Assembly (NCBI GenBank): GCA_018907035.1
Contig: JACCIC010000005.1
Location: 3,427,501-3,491,500, forward strand
DNA length: 64,000 nt
Direction of reading: 5' to 3'
Origin: Sycobia sp. Sy_11
Lineage: Eukaryota; Arthropoda; Insecta; Hymenoptera; Epichrysomallidae
The position numbers and the translations under genes are program-made. The notes beneath the pieces are model-generated. The model was not told the origin of the DNA, did no database searches, and was given only the letters and a program-made list of their open reading frames with translations. Shown piece by piece: positions 11,978 to 25,490 of this stretch (positions are counted from its first letter, which is position 1; every line of letters begins with the position of its first letter).

Positions 11978-14442
11978 CTCCCTTCTCTCTTATACTCTGA
12001 GAATGCTGGAGAATTTTTAAAGCTATAATTTGTTTCCTATTTTAGTCTCTTTGAATAAAAATTATGATAAATATAAGAGTGTGGTAAAAGAAGCTAATAT
12101 ATTTAATTTTTACATTATAAATTTGTGCTTAAATTTATAGTAAATAGATTGGTAATTTTTATCACAAAAAAGATATAAATTAGTTAACAAAAAATTAAAA
12201 TTGAATAGTATAACAACTAAACAGTTGTGCATGTGAAACAACAATCGAAGGTAAAATACAAATGAATTTACTGTAAAGATTGTTGTAATTGTGCACGAGA
12301 CACGATGTATAATAAATACCGTAAGTTGGATATTTGTTTCGCGAAATCATTTATCCCTAATTAAAAAAGTGAACTAATTTATGACGAATATATAAAAACG
12401 ACGAGATCAACTCGCCCCCCCCCCACCTACTTCACGAATATAATTTACTCATATTGTGCTAGAAATACGCAGCGTACTTATATTTATATATAATTCATTG
12501 CCATCCGAGCGATATGCGCATTGTTGTAAAATACAAGACGCCCGAGAGTCGTGCATACGGATAATAACAGATAAGCATCCCGGCGTTCTGCTTCTCCTAT
12601 CCCGTCAGTACCATTAACTTTAAATTCAACACACTCGCAGCACTGCACTCGGCGTCCCTATCTATTGCACTATAATCGTTCATAATTTTTAATCGCTAAT
12701 TTATGCCAGCGACGAGTCGCGCACGGGACAGAAATGAGTCTCGCGTTAAACAACGAATCTAACGAGGGTCAATTATCTTTCGGGGCACGAAAACTTTCTC
12801 TCTGTCCTCTCGCTCTTTCCTACGGTACAGAACGTCGACGCTCCTTCGAGGATTTTTTCCCCATTGACTTCGGCCATTTGTAAATCCGGCTCGATGATTC
12901 ATTGCGGTTGAACACTGATAAAACGCGTCGAAATAATATTGCAATTGCGATGGTGGATTTATGTCGAATCGCGAGACTCGCCGTGCGAGCTTGTTAAACG
13001 AGATCCAGGGACCGGATGTATCGACGAGGAAAGCGAACTACGCGGAATAATTATCGTGCTGGAGGCAGGAGTTACGAAAGTAAGTAAATAAAGCAACGTA
13101 AATTAACTCGGTAAACTGAATAAAGCCTGTATTTTTATGATAAACGAACGCTGTATTATCACATTGTACATACCATCTGAATTACAATATTATTTTATTG
13201 CGTTGCGTTGCTTTATCGATGGCCATTCGTACTAAAATACTTTATTTATCATCGATCAAATTGCCCAGCGCCTCGCCACTTCGCAATTAAACCGACGCTT
13301 CTGTACAAATCCTCGCAATGCGCTACTAGCCGAGCTATTCGGCAATATCTCGTCGATTCAATCCCGTGCGTCTTTTTGGTTTATTTTTTACGTGTTTTTT
13401 TTTTTTTTTGTTTTTTTTTATCACGCGCTCCTTCCGTACTCGTGCGCGCGACGATCGAGAGTAGAAAAAATACAATAATTAGGAACTATTAATAAATCGG
13501 TCGAGCGAGCATTGGCTCGAAACAATAGAATAAAAGAAACGTTGCTCGTGCCAAGCGTGTGCGTTCGTACGTCGTGTATATGCAAACGTGAAATACACAA
13601 ATGATAAGCGCTTCGATGATCGGTACTCTGCGTTTCTCTGGAATCTCTATCTAAAAGTATAAAGTATACTTTGGTCAATTCAGGACTTGTTAAGAATTAT
13701 GCAAGTCTACGAATTCGTTTTTAATGGAATAAATTTAGATAGGCGTTAAATTATAATCCATCGCACTGTGTCGGAAGTTCGTTATATATGTGCTGGCTCA
13801 AAAATATGACTAGAATACCGCGTAAACTTGATTGATAATTAATTGTCTAACTTATATATCGACGCGCCTATCTACAACTCTGGTGTCCCTTACTGCTCGT
13901 GATTTATTCAAATGGGTTAAAAAAAAAAAAAAAGAAGAAACTTCGATTTATCTTTTCAAGACTCGCCGATTCATTGTCCTGACAATCAGATGCATTATCG
14001 CAGGTATTGCTTCATCGATGCAGATTAGGATCCGCGTTAAATTTTTAATTATCGTCCCTCCGACTATCATTGAGGATCCTCTTTGCGCCGTTCGGTCTAC
14101 GACGATCGCCGCTCAACAATACGATTAGCAATAGTGATTTTTCTCATTTTTATGAAATTTTTAACGTGTTCCGCATTGACGCCGTCTTTCTAACAGATGA
14201 ATAATTAATTATGGAACGACGCTTCATTCACTGACCTCTTCACGCTTATCTTTATATAATAATATAAATTATGAAGCTTCATCGTCGATGTATAAAAATT
14301 TAATTTATACATTGAGAAAAAAAAAATCAATAACTGTTCCAGGAATTTGACTAGAAATAGAAATAAGCTTCACGAGGCCCTATCGAGAACTTCCGCCGGC
14401 GCTTCCCGTGTCAATTGCAGAAGAGCCAGAAGAAGAAGACCA

Positions 14443-16432
14443 TCAGGTGTTCCTCAGGTGCTCGAGCTCGCGCCACGAGTTCGCCGCGCAGACCCCGTCG
14501 CCGCGCCACCAGTCGTTCACGTCCCGATACGACTTGGCGACCCGCTGCTCGTCGTGGAGCATCGCGCAGACCCGGCACCAGAAGTACGTGTTGATGAACT
14601 CGCCGGTGCCCTTCCACCTGAAGTACGAGTTGTAGAGCTCGTCGTCGGCGTCGAGCCTGTGCAGATAGTCGGCGAGCTCGCGCGGCGACTCGAACTCGTC
14701 CACGTGGATGTAGGAGCGGTAGGGGGCGCTCCGGGCGTAGTCCGTGGGGTGGGCGCCCATCACGATCGGCAGTATGTTGTGACTGCGCCGTGTATGCGAG
14801 GCCGTGGAAAAGAGATCGATTGGTCATTAAGCTGGTCGTAAGATAAGTGCGTTGATAAAAAAAATAAATAAATAAATAAATAAACGCTCTTTTCATTAAA
14901 ACTCGTATAGCAGCTTTGCAATAAGGTCGACTTAAGGTGCTTGCGAAACAATAATTGAACTCAATCGCGGGAATTATTAAAAGGAAAATTGTCACTGGAA
15001 AATCTGTCTCGAGTCCCTCTGTGTACTCAAAAACGATACAGATCTGACTCGGCAAAATAGCACGATAACATCAAAACTAGCTTTACAATAGCTGAAATAT
15101 TAATTTTAACCTATGATTCGTACTACTTTCTCCTTCTCGTAAAATATTGAAATTATTGATAAATGACAATGACGCATTCGGTCGTAGAGAAAATGTTATT
15201 GCGAGTTATTTGCAAATTTGGAAAAATGCAGGATTAGGAAATAAATTATTAATAAATCATATATTTTTTCACAACGTGATTTATATCAATTTTTTTTAAA
15301 AGAGAAGATAAAGTGTTAAAACTTAAGTGAAAAAATATGAAGTTTAATAATTACTTTTCAAGGAGAAACTTAAAATCTAGTCAAAAATCTCTGCTTATGC
15401 TGTAAAATTGACTAATAAAAGAACTTTATGATTACTGCTTCTGACAGAAAAAATACCGAATCAAAAAAATATATCTACATGAAAATATAAAATACAATAT
15501 TTACAAGATTCTTCACATTAAATTGTGCCGTTAGCAAAAGAGCCGTGCTCGTTAAACAATTTTTATATTAAAATTCTAATTAAAATAGGCATTTTTCTGC
15601 CTAAGTAAATTTCCTTCTTTTGAATAAGTCATTCTTGAACGAAATCAAGTATTTCTATATAAAATTATTAAAGCAAAAATATAATTAAAAGCCACTCGCA
15701 TAGCAATATCATATATATCTTATATCTACATGTATAAGAAACGATAAATTTACCCAAGTCCATTGACGAAGAATTTCTCCGTAATGTAATCGCGACAGTT
15801 GGAATTCTCGAACGCTAAGTAAAATTTATAATCGGCGTCGAGCATCTCGAAGCAGGCCTGGGCCTGGGACCTCGAGCATCTCAGGCTGCCGCAAGCCCCA
15901 TAAATATCGACTTGAATGTACTTGGACAGTTCCTTGGCGAAGTGCATGCGCTGATTGCGGGGGTGACAGTTGGACACGAACCAAGCAACCTAGAAAATGA
16001 AAGGAAAACGCTATGATTTTCGATCTAATAATGGTAAAGTAGAACTCTGCGCTTATATAACCTCGGATTAAGAAGGATACAATCTTCAATTCATTGGATA
16101 TTAGCCAATGTTTCCAGGGGAAAAAAATGGTATATTCGCGACTGTAAATATTAGCGACGAAATAATGTGATAAATTCAACAAGAACGAATAAATTATCGT
16201 TTATTAACAAAAAAAAAGATCGCTTTTACTGACGTCGAAATCATCAAATCGCGATAATTCAAAAATCCGATGCTATATTGCGATTTAATTAGATAATATG
16301 AAAATAAAAAGAAAATCGTTCGCAAAGAAACGAGTATAGACTACCAAGTTTTTATCTCTATATGGATAATGTGATGATATGTTGTCTTATAAAACATTAG
16401 TATATAGCTACTTAATAAAGGTATTTTTTTCA

Positions 16433-16484
<52 letters not shown>

Positions 16485-17938
16485 GTACGTATGTATGTAT
16501 GTATGCATATATTATATGTACATAAGTATAGATGTATACATACAAGTTCAGTCGAGCGAATCGCTAATAAGCAAGAGAAGTCAAATACAAAGATTGTGTG
16601 CATGTTTGGAAAATAATAAACAGTTTTTGCGCCCAACGCCAATTGTTCATCGATCCGTGAGCGAACGTTAATTCGGCTTTCGGTCGAGGGGCATGGAAAT
16701 TGTAAACGCGGGCTGTGACTTTGAGCCTAATCTAAAAATCAGCGACTGTTTTTAAATATATGTAGATGTCGTCGGCTACGATGGAAATTGCTAAAGCATT
16801 AAAAAGCGTACGTATGCTGTCATTTGTATATTAATCACGAGCGCGCTCCTTAAATTAGGATTCAAATACACGTATGAACAATCGTATTTGGAACACCCTG
16901 TATATTATATCAAACGAGTCGCGCTGTCCAATTAAATCGACTGATAATTGACGGGCTAAATAATTTCTCGATCTAGACCGCCGGCAATATTGTTTTTTTT
17001 TTTTTTTTTTTTTACCTTTTTCGTTTTATTGGCGGCGTAATTAAAACTTTGAGGAATTTGAGTCACGCTAGGATTGTAATACTGCCACCTTTCGTACGGG
17101 GCAACAATGTCGCTGGCTCGTCGATACGTCGCCGTCCAATTGACAATGGCATTTTTTATGCTTTGCGTGTGGTACGGGCACTCCAAGAAGTACAGCATCC
17201 AGACCTTTAAAAAAAAAGGGTTTCGTACACCATATTGCATTTAACTACACGATGTAATTTTAAATTCCATAATACAGTACAGTTCAAACGTTAATAAATA
17301 TAATTTCTTTTGAATTATAAATAGTGATGATTTTTATATTTCCGATTCAAATTGTTAAAATAATATACGTTAATATTTCTTAATCTCTTTATTTTCTCTT
17401 ATACTATTCATACATAACTTATAACTTAATATATGTCAAAAATAAAAATGAAAAAAAAAACATTAAAAATTCAAAATATTAAAATAGTAATGAAATATCT
17501 AAACTTTCATCAACTAATGATATAACAAAGTCTAACTTAAAATTTAATTTTCAAGCATTGATTAGGGAAAAAATCGCTCACTTTCTCAATATTAGGGTGG
17601 TAAAGGATTATTAATTTAATATATACTTGATTCATAAGGATTCACATTATTTTCACCAATGTTCGCAATTGCACATCGTTATCTATATATGTATATTATA
17701 GCATTTAACACATTAATCAGGCTTTAAAGAATTTCCATTTAAATGATTAATAAATCTTTTAATTAAATTTATGATTTAACGCGGTGGGAATTAACTTTTT
17801 ACCATGATTTTAATGAAAATTTGTAAGCTTTAATTAAATGTATTATCCATTACGTGCTCACAGATCCTTTTCACAATCTAATTCTATTAAATGCGTTATT
17901 ATTATATACGTATGAAATTATTGCAAATATTTCAGCTC

Positions 17939-17990
<52 letters not shown>

Positions 17991-19589
17991 TACATTGAAA
18001 TAAATTATATTAGCAATAAATGTCGGTAGTTAATAAAATATTTGATGACCGAGCATAAATTCAATGATTAAATCCCATATTTATTTAACAATTCCATCCG
18101 TAAATGCAATACCGAGTATCGATCGGATCGACTCACTTGATTCGGTGGTCTCCGGCCCATGTGAGTGACGTAATCCTTAAAGAGGATCAAATCGGCTTCG
18201 CTGGGATTGTCGCGGGTTATCATGCAAGTGTTGACGGGGCATCCTTGTTGGAAAAACAGATCCGGGCCGCTTTTCGCCTCGTTCATACCGTGGGGTATGT
18301 AAATCTTTTTGAAGCGTATTTCGGTACTGGATTTATTATAGTCGGGCGGCATGAACATCAGCTGAAAGAAGAGATTGGATGTACCGATGAAGGATATACG
18401 AATTGTTGATGATTGTCGTGAAAACGTAATGATTAATTAATAGAACTAGAAATATGTGGAATAAATCAATATAACAAGATATTAATATTTCTATACTAAT
18501 GCTGCAATCAGTTGGAACTTGAGCATAAAATTATTTCAGTAAAATATAATGAAAATTCTGAAACACACACACATACACACATACTTTAAATTGGATTGTT
18601 CTATTATCCAATGAAACATATTTCTGTAACATAACCTTGTTAAGTAAAATTATTGATAATTATTGGTATTTAATAATATGAAAATTATTGATAATTAACG
18701 AAAATAGATTGATTTCCTTCATTTGATCTTTATATGATCAGCAGTTATTAATACTCACATGCATATATTATATTACGTGATACAAAAGCGTATCATAATT
18801 ACTAAATATTCTCTTTATTCATTTAAAAAAAAAAGTAAAAATAAAACTGAAGAAAATCTTTGAGTTTGCCTATAGGAAGTGATTTGTACTGTATCATTTA
18901 GTGTTGTTAATAAAAAGATAACAATTGTGTGAATAATTTTTCTCAAATACTAGAGCTCATTGCCATATTTCACGTGCAATTCATATAAAAATAATTTGTA
19001 ATTTAAAAAGGATAAACTTCCGATCACATTAAATTTTGCTGAAAATTTTTGTAAACATATTTTTCTTAGGATGCACATTATGAATATCATAGTGGCTTTT
19101 TTGTGGAAATTGAATTTTATGGCTAAGAAGATCTATCACTTTTGTTAAATTGGAAATAGTTTTATCAAATTTCCCGATTTTCTCCAATGACTCGAAAACC
19201 GTCATTTTTCTGGAGTTTACGAAGAAAATTCATTTCCTGCCAAAAAAAAAAAAAAGACACTACGGGAAAGCAGCGCATCCAAATTTTCCAACAGCGCGAT
19301 AACGATGCGCCCCCCGTTTACCTGATTCGTCACCCGGTCGTCCAACTCGTCCTCCTCGGGCCAGAGGCGCGCCAGCCTCCTGCCGTTGCGCCGAGATCGC
19401 GCCGCGGGCGTGGGCCGCTTTTGTCCGCCCTTCATGTACCAGGGCCTCTTGGACGGGTCGCTGATGTCGATCACGTTCTCGCCGGCGCTCGGCGCGCCCG
19501 TCGCATTTGATATCTAAGTCGAACGTGATAACGATCCGGCATTAAAATCTATTATATATATATATACCTACACACCGTCGATACGTGCT

Positions 19590-19671
<82 letters not shown>

Positions 19672-21428
19672 TGACGCACACTCATCTATTATAAGCCATC
19701 GCATATTTACATCTGCGGCTAATTACTCGAATTGTTGCAGTGATCTGTGTATTGTATACTTAAAAGTATTGCACGATACATATATACGAATACGTGAGAT
19801 AATCCGCATGGAGTGCAATCGAAATGTTGGAAAACGTGCAAATAAATCTTTAGAATATTGTCGCCATTGTCGCTGAAAACTGTCTGGGGGAAAATGTTTG
19901 AAGCTCCGCCCAAAGAGACTGCGACATGTATTTCTGAAAGGCGACCAACGCCGATTTCGATGAAAAGTTTTGGCCTAGGAATATCGCAATATCTATTATT
20001 GGAAATTCACTTTTTTCTGTTCAAAAACCATTGAAAAAGAATCAGGAAAATTATTGTCTCGATTGGATTTATCTTCGGAAATATTAAACATTTGAAAACA
20101 GCTTAAAAGCAGCATTATAAATCTTATTAAAATACATATTTTCCAGATTATACATTGTTTTCGGTAAAAGCAAATTCTCGAGAGAAAATGCATTCATACG
20201 CTGTCACAAGATCAAATAAGATGCAGGCTCATGAATGTACAATTTGTCTTTAAAACGTTTGCAAATTGTTCTTTACTTTAATGAGGGAAGGATCATAGTA
20301 ACCTCGATAGTCCGAATTCAAGTTCCGATCTCGGTCGATCGACACATGCGGCTCTGTAAAAATCTTACATGTCCTTTGTTTACATGGCATCGTAGCCCTC
20401 CGTTGCGACGTTACATAATACAAACGAAACAACTTTATGCTTACAATGGATTTTTATCAGAAAAAATGTAATTTTGAATAATTGACACTAGTACGATATT
20501 CGTAATAAACATGCCAAAAACGTGCGAGTGAACAAATTTTGGCCGAAATAATGAGTGTTTCGCTTGTCCAAAGCTTATCCCAAACTAAAATAATTAGTTT
20601 ACCTAAAATTTAAATGTTAATACACTACTTCAAAATTAAGTTCAGTTACTTCAAAATCAGCCGCGCTCTCCTCCTCATTATAATATAAAATATACATTTA
20701 TGCATAATATAATTTTATTGTTTCAACTACTATTTGCATTACATAGTTCAAATGTAAAAATGCTTGAACGCACATTTGAAAGAAAATAAAAAAGTTACTC
20801 TTATAATTTTATAGCTGGGTTGTTTAATCATTTCTTATTCTAGGCATTTGTCCCCTCACTGACGAGGCGCCGATACCACATCAATGTACCATACGACCAA
20901 AATTCAAATTTCAATTTTGTTACAATAAATTAAAGTATTATATATTTATATTACCTTGTAAATTGGATTCTATTTTATTGTAAAATTGCAATGAAGACTA
21001 TATGAGAATTGTCTCAATTATTTCGCTTCATAATATCGCATTCTAAAAGATGTATTTAAACATTTTCCAACTCTTTGTCTATACATTAAGTGCAAAAACG
21101 CAACCTCTTCCAGCTTCTTTAATTAATTATAATCTACATATGTTAGTGACAACTCGCAATTTCTTTATTTTGAAGTATATTCCGTACAGTACCAATTGCA
21201 AAGTTGCGTTGGTGCGGACATTATTTTTTTATCACTATATACAAATTTATCTTATTATATTACCAATAAAAATCCTCTATTTCGAGTATTTCGTTAAATA
21301 ATACGTTATTTAAAGAATCGTAAAAATGAAATTTGATTGAGAAACGAATGTGTATAAAAACTTGTACACAAGCATAAAGGACTTTTATAAAGCAAGTCGT
21401 CATATCTTAATCGTAATCCACCTCTTTT

Positions 21429-21484
<56 letters not shown>

Positions 21485-21962
21485 GTATATATATTCGTGC
21501 CTCGTTCGCGCTGTGAAAAAAAAAATCTAAAGCATTCGCCACATTCCTCAGCTAATCTACATCTAAAATGCGAAATATATACATATCATTGTGTGACAGT
21601 CGTGGGAACGCCGATTTTAAAAGCTCCTATATTATCTAAGGACAAGCTTGCGCGTGCTTTTCTGCAGTGCATAATCAAGGACCCATTTCTATACACGGTG
21701 TACTATTCATTCGCCTTAGATAAATAAATTTCCTATGTGATCGGGCATCATCAGTTGCTTCAGGTACTTGTTTAAAACGTAACGTTTTATTAAAATTTAC
21801 GGAAAAAGACTACTATTGCCTAACTTTTTCAGCCCACGCTTTATACTTATTGCAAACTACTTAATAACTAATCATTTATCGAGTTTTTAACAAATTGCCC
21901 GCTATATATTGTCTTTAAAATACTCACGAGCATAACTTTGTAGAATCTCACAAGTTAATGAC

Positions 21963-22023
<61 letters not shown>

Positions 22024-24128
22024 TTATCAGGTTGAAAAATTAGACTTTTGGATTAATAAAGTGTATACTGTAATAGTTTCAAAAAATTCTTTAAGCTTCG
22101 TAAATACTGTATACTTAAATATCCAATAATGTTTCGTAAATATTTTTAACACAATTACTTGAATACGTTATACATTATAGAAGAAAATAAATGCATCGTA
22201 CCTAATCAGCGGTAAAAATTGTTTAAATATGAATAACTCAGTTTTTCAGAATGTCATAACGGGATCTGTTTATAAAAAACGAAAAAGAACGGATCTATCA
22301 TTCGTGCTTGAAATCTTAACATTAGCAAGCGATTCGCAATATTATCGGATCTGGATGATTATTTTTTGTTCAGCAATTCTTAACAAATGTTTGAAAGGTT
22401 CGAAAACGTTTAGCCTGTACACTGTATCAAAAAATCAAGCGAATGTTAATTATTTTTGCTCCTAATGAAGGTTAAACATAAAATTTAATTTAAAATTAGT
22501 ATAAAGCCGTTCCTATTAATGAAACAAAAAAAGTAAATTTTTTGCTACGATATTTTCACCTGAATTTTAGAGCGTATCAATAACTTGACAGGCCATCGAT
22601 CTCAGTACGGCGCCCGCGATGCGAAACTGAGCTTCGAAATCCGGGAAATTTTTTAAAATTACGCGCGCAGTCCGCGAATTTCCACGCCCAGTCCGTGCAC
22701 ACGAGCGACGCGTGCCGCGCGTTGTTAAACAAGTACCCGGCGCTGCAGCTCTCTTCTTTCTTTCTTTTTTTTTCTCTCTCTCTCTCTTTACCTCGGCTCG
22801 GGCTCGGATCGGCTTAATTTTCGGCGGCGCGGGCGGCCGCCACGCCCGACCGCGAATCGGGGGGGCCCTGCTCCGGTGCGCCGTCGTCAGCGATGGCTTC
22901 ACGGCCGGCGAGAGCTGTCTCATCTGCGTGTTGGGGCACAGGGCGAAATTTCAGATATAGACGTGCGTGTATGCGCATACCATGGATTGAGGAGAGGAGG
23001 CAGCAAAAAAAAAAAAAAAAAAAAGCATCTGTTTACCTACGCGCCCGGCTGAGTTGTTGTGTACGCGTAGTAGGACGCTCGTGTCGCGTCCCAACCGCGC
23101 AATGTGTTTTTATTGAAATTGGGAGGGGCGGTAGGGCAAAATAAGAATACACGTCGCGCGAACTAATTCTAAGTTTGTCAAATACGCATCGGGCAGTTTT
23201 GACGGAGTGACCGGTGAAATTAGCATTGCGTGACGATCTATTTTTTTTTTACCTTTTTCGCATGCAATTACTGAAAATCTCCTTGGCGTTTTACGGTGTA
23301 AATTTCTATAAAATATTCACGGAAAATATTGTGTTTTCGAATTACTCGGAAGTTCAGGGCTGTCAAATACTGAAGTTAGATTTTAAATTGCATGAAATGA
23401 TTTATTAAAAAAAAAAAAACTATAATTATTTTGTAAATATTTGCATGTTTTTGATTTTGAAAAAAAAATTCATCGGCTGCACTATAGATAATCATGAGCG
23501 TCTATTAACTTGTACATAAAACATACAAGACGATGCAAGATCGAAATCATAAATCTGTTAAATTTCGCAAAAATCGAGAAGACTAACTAAGACATCGATC
23601 TGTTTGGTCTGAATTCTGGTGTTCATAAGAACGTTCTGGTCGCCAATTTGAACCCAATTGAACGTAGATTTCAACAACCTAGATTACGAAGATAATGTTG
23701 CAAATAAAAATGTCTGCACGGTTTTTCCGAATAATTTTGTTAGCAATAATTCGCTTTGTTTAAAATTGTACTATTTTATTCGAGAATCGGCCATTATCGT
23801 ATATATATTTGTCCTTCTCCTTGAGTTATAAAAGGTAACTCAACAATGCAGGCTTAAAAATATAGCATGTTTATGTAAGAAAATATTGATATTGATGTTT
23901 TATAACAATATAGCTAACTCATATTGATCTAGGTCATTAGCTATTTTTCTATTCTTATACTTCCAGTTTTTTTCTCGTTCTTATACTTGTTTCTTACATT
24001 TTTTCTTTATAGGTATGTATATAGACAGATTTATGCTATATCACATTTTGTAATTATCGTCACGCTATAAGTCAAATTACGTTGACATACACGTATACTA
24101 TATCTGTATTTATAATCGCACATATATG

Positions 24129-24195
<67 letters not shown>

Positions 24196-24588
24196 TCGCA
24201 TTACGCGGAAATCGATCCATACGCGAAAAAAAAAACTACGGCGCAGCGTCAAAACTTCGCGCGCAATCTAGAACGTACGCGCGAAGTTCGCAACGATCTC
24301 GTCGCCTTTGCGCACTTATATGCAGCACAACGACCGGTACACAAAGACGCGCGCCGATCATTTCGCAGCCGAATCATTATTCACGCGTAACAGGCTCCGT
24401 GCGTCACTCACCTTGGCGCTGTCCGCGAGCGCGGCCTTACCGGCAGCCTGCGCCTGCTCCGGCCTGGCGCCGGCGGCCCCGTGGCGCCAGATCTCCCTCT
24501 GGCGCACGTTGATCACGACGAGGACGGTGCCCATCAGGCAGACGAGGTAGACGAAGCATCGCTTCAGCGACAGCCGCGGCAGGGCCAT
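14443..24588 (-). CDS. FucTA: Core alpha-1,3-fucosyltransferase (FucTA-type, GT10), six exons
   Basis: Golgi type II membrane enzyme expected to move fucose from GDP-fucose to the innermost GlcNAc of N-glycans, making the insect HRP-type epitope. Coding exons on the minus strand are 24588-24412, 19513-19322, 18361-18137, 17204-17016, 15989-15754 and 14782-14443. All junctions are GT-AG and in phase, giving 452 aa. Residues 1-9 are cytoplasmic, about 10-27 form a signal anchor, and an Arg/Pro-rich stem follows to about 120. The GT10 catalytic region includes the motif MLYFLECPYHT (exon 4) and the family signature FENSNCRDYITEK at 321-333 (exon 5), followed by HNILPIVMGA at the start of exon 6. 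The start is the only ATG before the signal anchor. Exons 1, 2 and 6 are GC-rich and exons 3-5 are AT-rich. A weak ATTAAA poly(A) signal (minus strand) lies at 14299-14304. The family call is firm; FucTA rather than a related GT10 paralog rests on the NQ-WMLYFLECP and ENSNCRDYITEK motifs. Confidence 0.93.
16436..16480. repeat. (TA)n microsatellite
   Basis: About 22 TA units in intron 4 of the fucosyltransferase, followed by GTAC and GTAT units. Confidence 0.93.
17939..17985. repeat. (TA)n microsatellite
   Basis: About 23 TA units in intron 3 of the fucosyltransferase. Confidence 0.93.
19591..19668. repeat. (TA)n(CA)n microsatellite
   Basis: Short TA run then about 31 CA units, close to the acceptor of fucosyltransferase exon 2. 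Confidence 0.93.
21432..21482. repeat. (TA)n microsatellite
   Basis: About 25 TA units in intron 1 of the fucosyltransferase. Confidence 0.93.
21967..22019. repeat. (TA)n microsatellite
   Basis: About 26 TA units, 500 bases from the preceding tract. Confidence 0.93.
24135..24192. repeat. (TA)n microsatellite
   Basis: About 28 TA units, 220 bases from the donor of fucosyltransferase exon 1. Confidence 0.93.
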
Positions 24589-25065
24589 GGCGACGGCGAC
24601 GACGGCGTCCTGAGTGCGGCGGGCCCAGGGCCGCGCGCATCGGGCGCGATCCCCGGCCTGCGCGGGGGCTCCTCCCCCGTGCGATTATCGGGCGATGATT
24701 GTCCGGCGGCTGCGGCTGCGGCGGCTGCGGCTGCGGCTGCGGCTGCTGCTTATATCGTATCTTATCCGCTGCCGGGCGCTCGCTCGTTGGCGCGTTCGAC
24801 GCCGGCCGCGGCGCTTATCCCCTCGTCGAGCGACGTCGGCGGCGTCGACGGCGACATTCGGCTGCTGCACGCGCGCTGCTCGGGAGCAGGAGGGGTAGAG
24901 CAAAGTGGTGGGTTTGGGGCAGAAAGCAAAGGTGGAAATTAGGTTCAATTGCCATTGGGCGTAGAGTCGACCGTTACGAGCCGATATGCGCGCGTATATG
25001 GGCCCGGAATCGGTCAATAGAGCGTGCATACGAGAGATTTGAAATTAGTTTCGCGTTTAGTCGCG

Positions 25066-25077
25066 CGCGCATGCGTA
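25066..25077. promoter_or_regulatory. NRF-1/Ewg-like site upstream of the fucosyltransferase
   Basis: CGCGCATGCGTA, one mismatch from consensus, at the outer edge of the GC-rich island (24200-25080) that contains coding exon 1 of the minus-strand fucosyltransferase. It lies about 480 bases upstream of the ATG. Confidence 0.35.
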
Positions 25078-25241
25078 TAGAGAATGAAAACAATTGTAAA
25101 AACCGGACAACATTGCAGCTAGCGGCACTGCAATTACGAATGCGTAGTAATACAATATACCGTATATAATTATCGATGATAACATTGAAAAATATTTAAA
25201 TTGGCAATTGAAATTACAAATTATACTTGTTTCGATTATTT

Positions 25242-25490
25242 TTAATTAAATTAACAAATATTTTTACGGTCTTACAGTCTTTATACTGTAATATAACGTA
25301 CTAAAATAAGTACAGCGAGACTGTCCTTATTTATTATCACCCCCAAAAGGGGGTTTAAAATCTTAAATAGTACTACTACGAAACTTACTACTAAAAATAA
25401 AATTAAACTAGATTAGAAATTAAAAATAATAAAGATAAAAATAATTAAAATAATAAACTATATTCTATTTTAGCAAAGAGCATATGACAA
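25242..25490. repeat. Partial second copy of the MITE-like element
   Basis: Matches the left half of 58662-59001: AATTAAATTAACAAATA, then CGGTCTTACAGTCTTTATAC, GAGACTGTCC, TTTATTATCACCCCC, and a long A/T-rich block with TACTAAAAATAAAATTAAAC and TAGCAAAG. The copy adds a few bases (AAAAGGGGG) after the C-run. No right arm is visible, so it is truncated. Confidence 0.65.

Larger units (their letters stand above)
5896..14298. other. Intergenic region with two GC-rich islands
   Basis: No gene recognised. Islands at about 6270-7600 and 12380-13640 are CpG-rich against an AT-rich background; the first holds a 176-codon open frame (6295-6825) with no domain and a CGCG tract. Diverged repeat copies lie at about 9030-9125 and 9880-9965. 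A (CT)n tract is at 11916-11970. The rest (7700-12380) is A/T-rich spacer. Confidence 0.6.
19514..24411 (-). other. Intron 1 of the fucosyltransferase
   Basis: A 4.9-kb intron between the signal-anchor exon and the stem exon. It contains (CA)n at 19606-19668, (TA)n tracts at 21432-21482, 21967-22019 and 24135-24192, and a compact GC-rich island at 22570-23170 (CpG-rich, with a CT tract and an A-run at 23005-23024). The island may be an intronic enhancer or alternative promoter. No other exon recognised. Confidence 0.6.

Noticed and set aside
14347..15055. Long plus-strand and alternative minus-strand frames over the fucosyltransferase last exon
   Set aside because: They are shadow frames of a GC-rich exon; the frame ending at 14443 has the GT10 motifs and correct phase.
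24437..25169. Several overlapping frames of over 100 codons around fucosyltransferase exon 1
   Set aside because: CpG-rich promoter sequence with Arg/Ala-rich translations in all frames; only the signal-anchor frame from 24588 has a matching splice donor.
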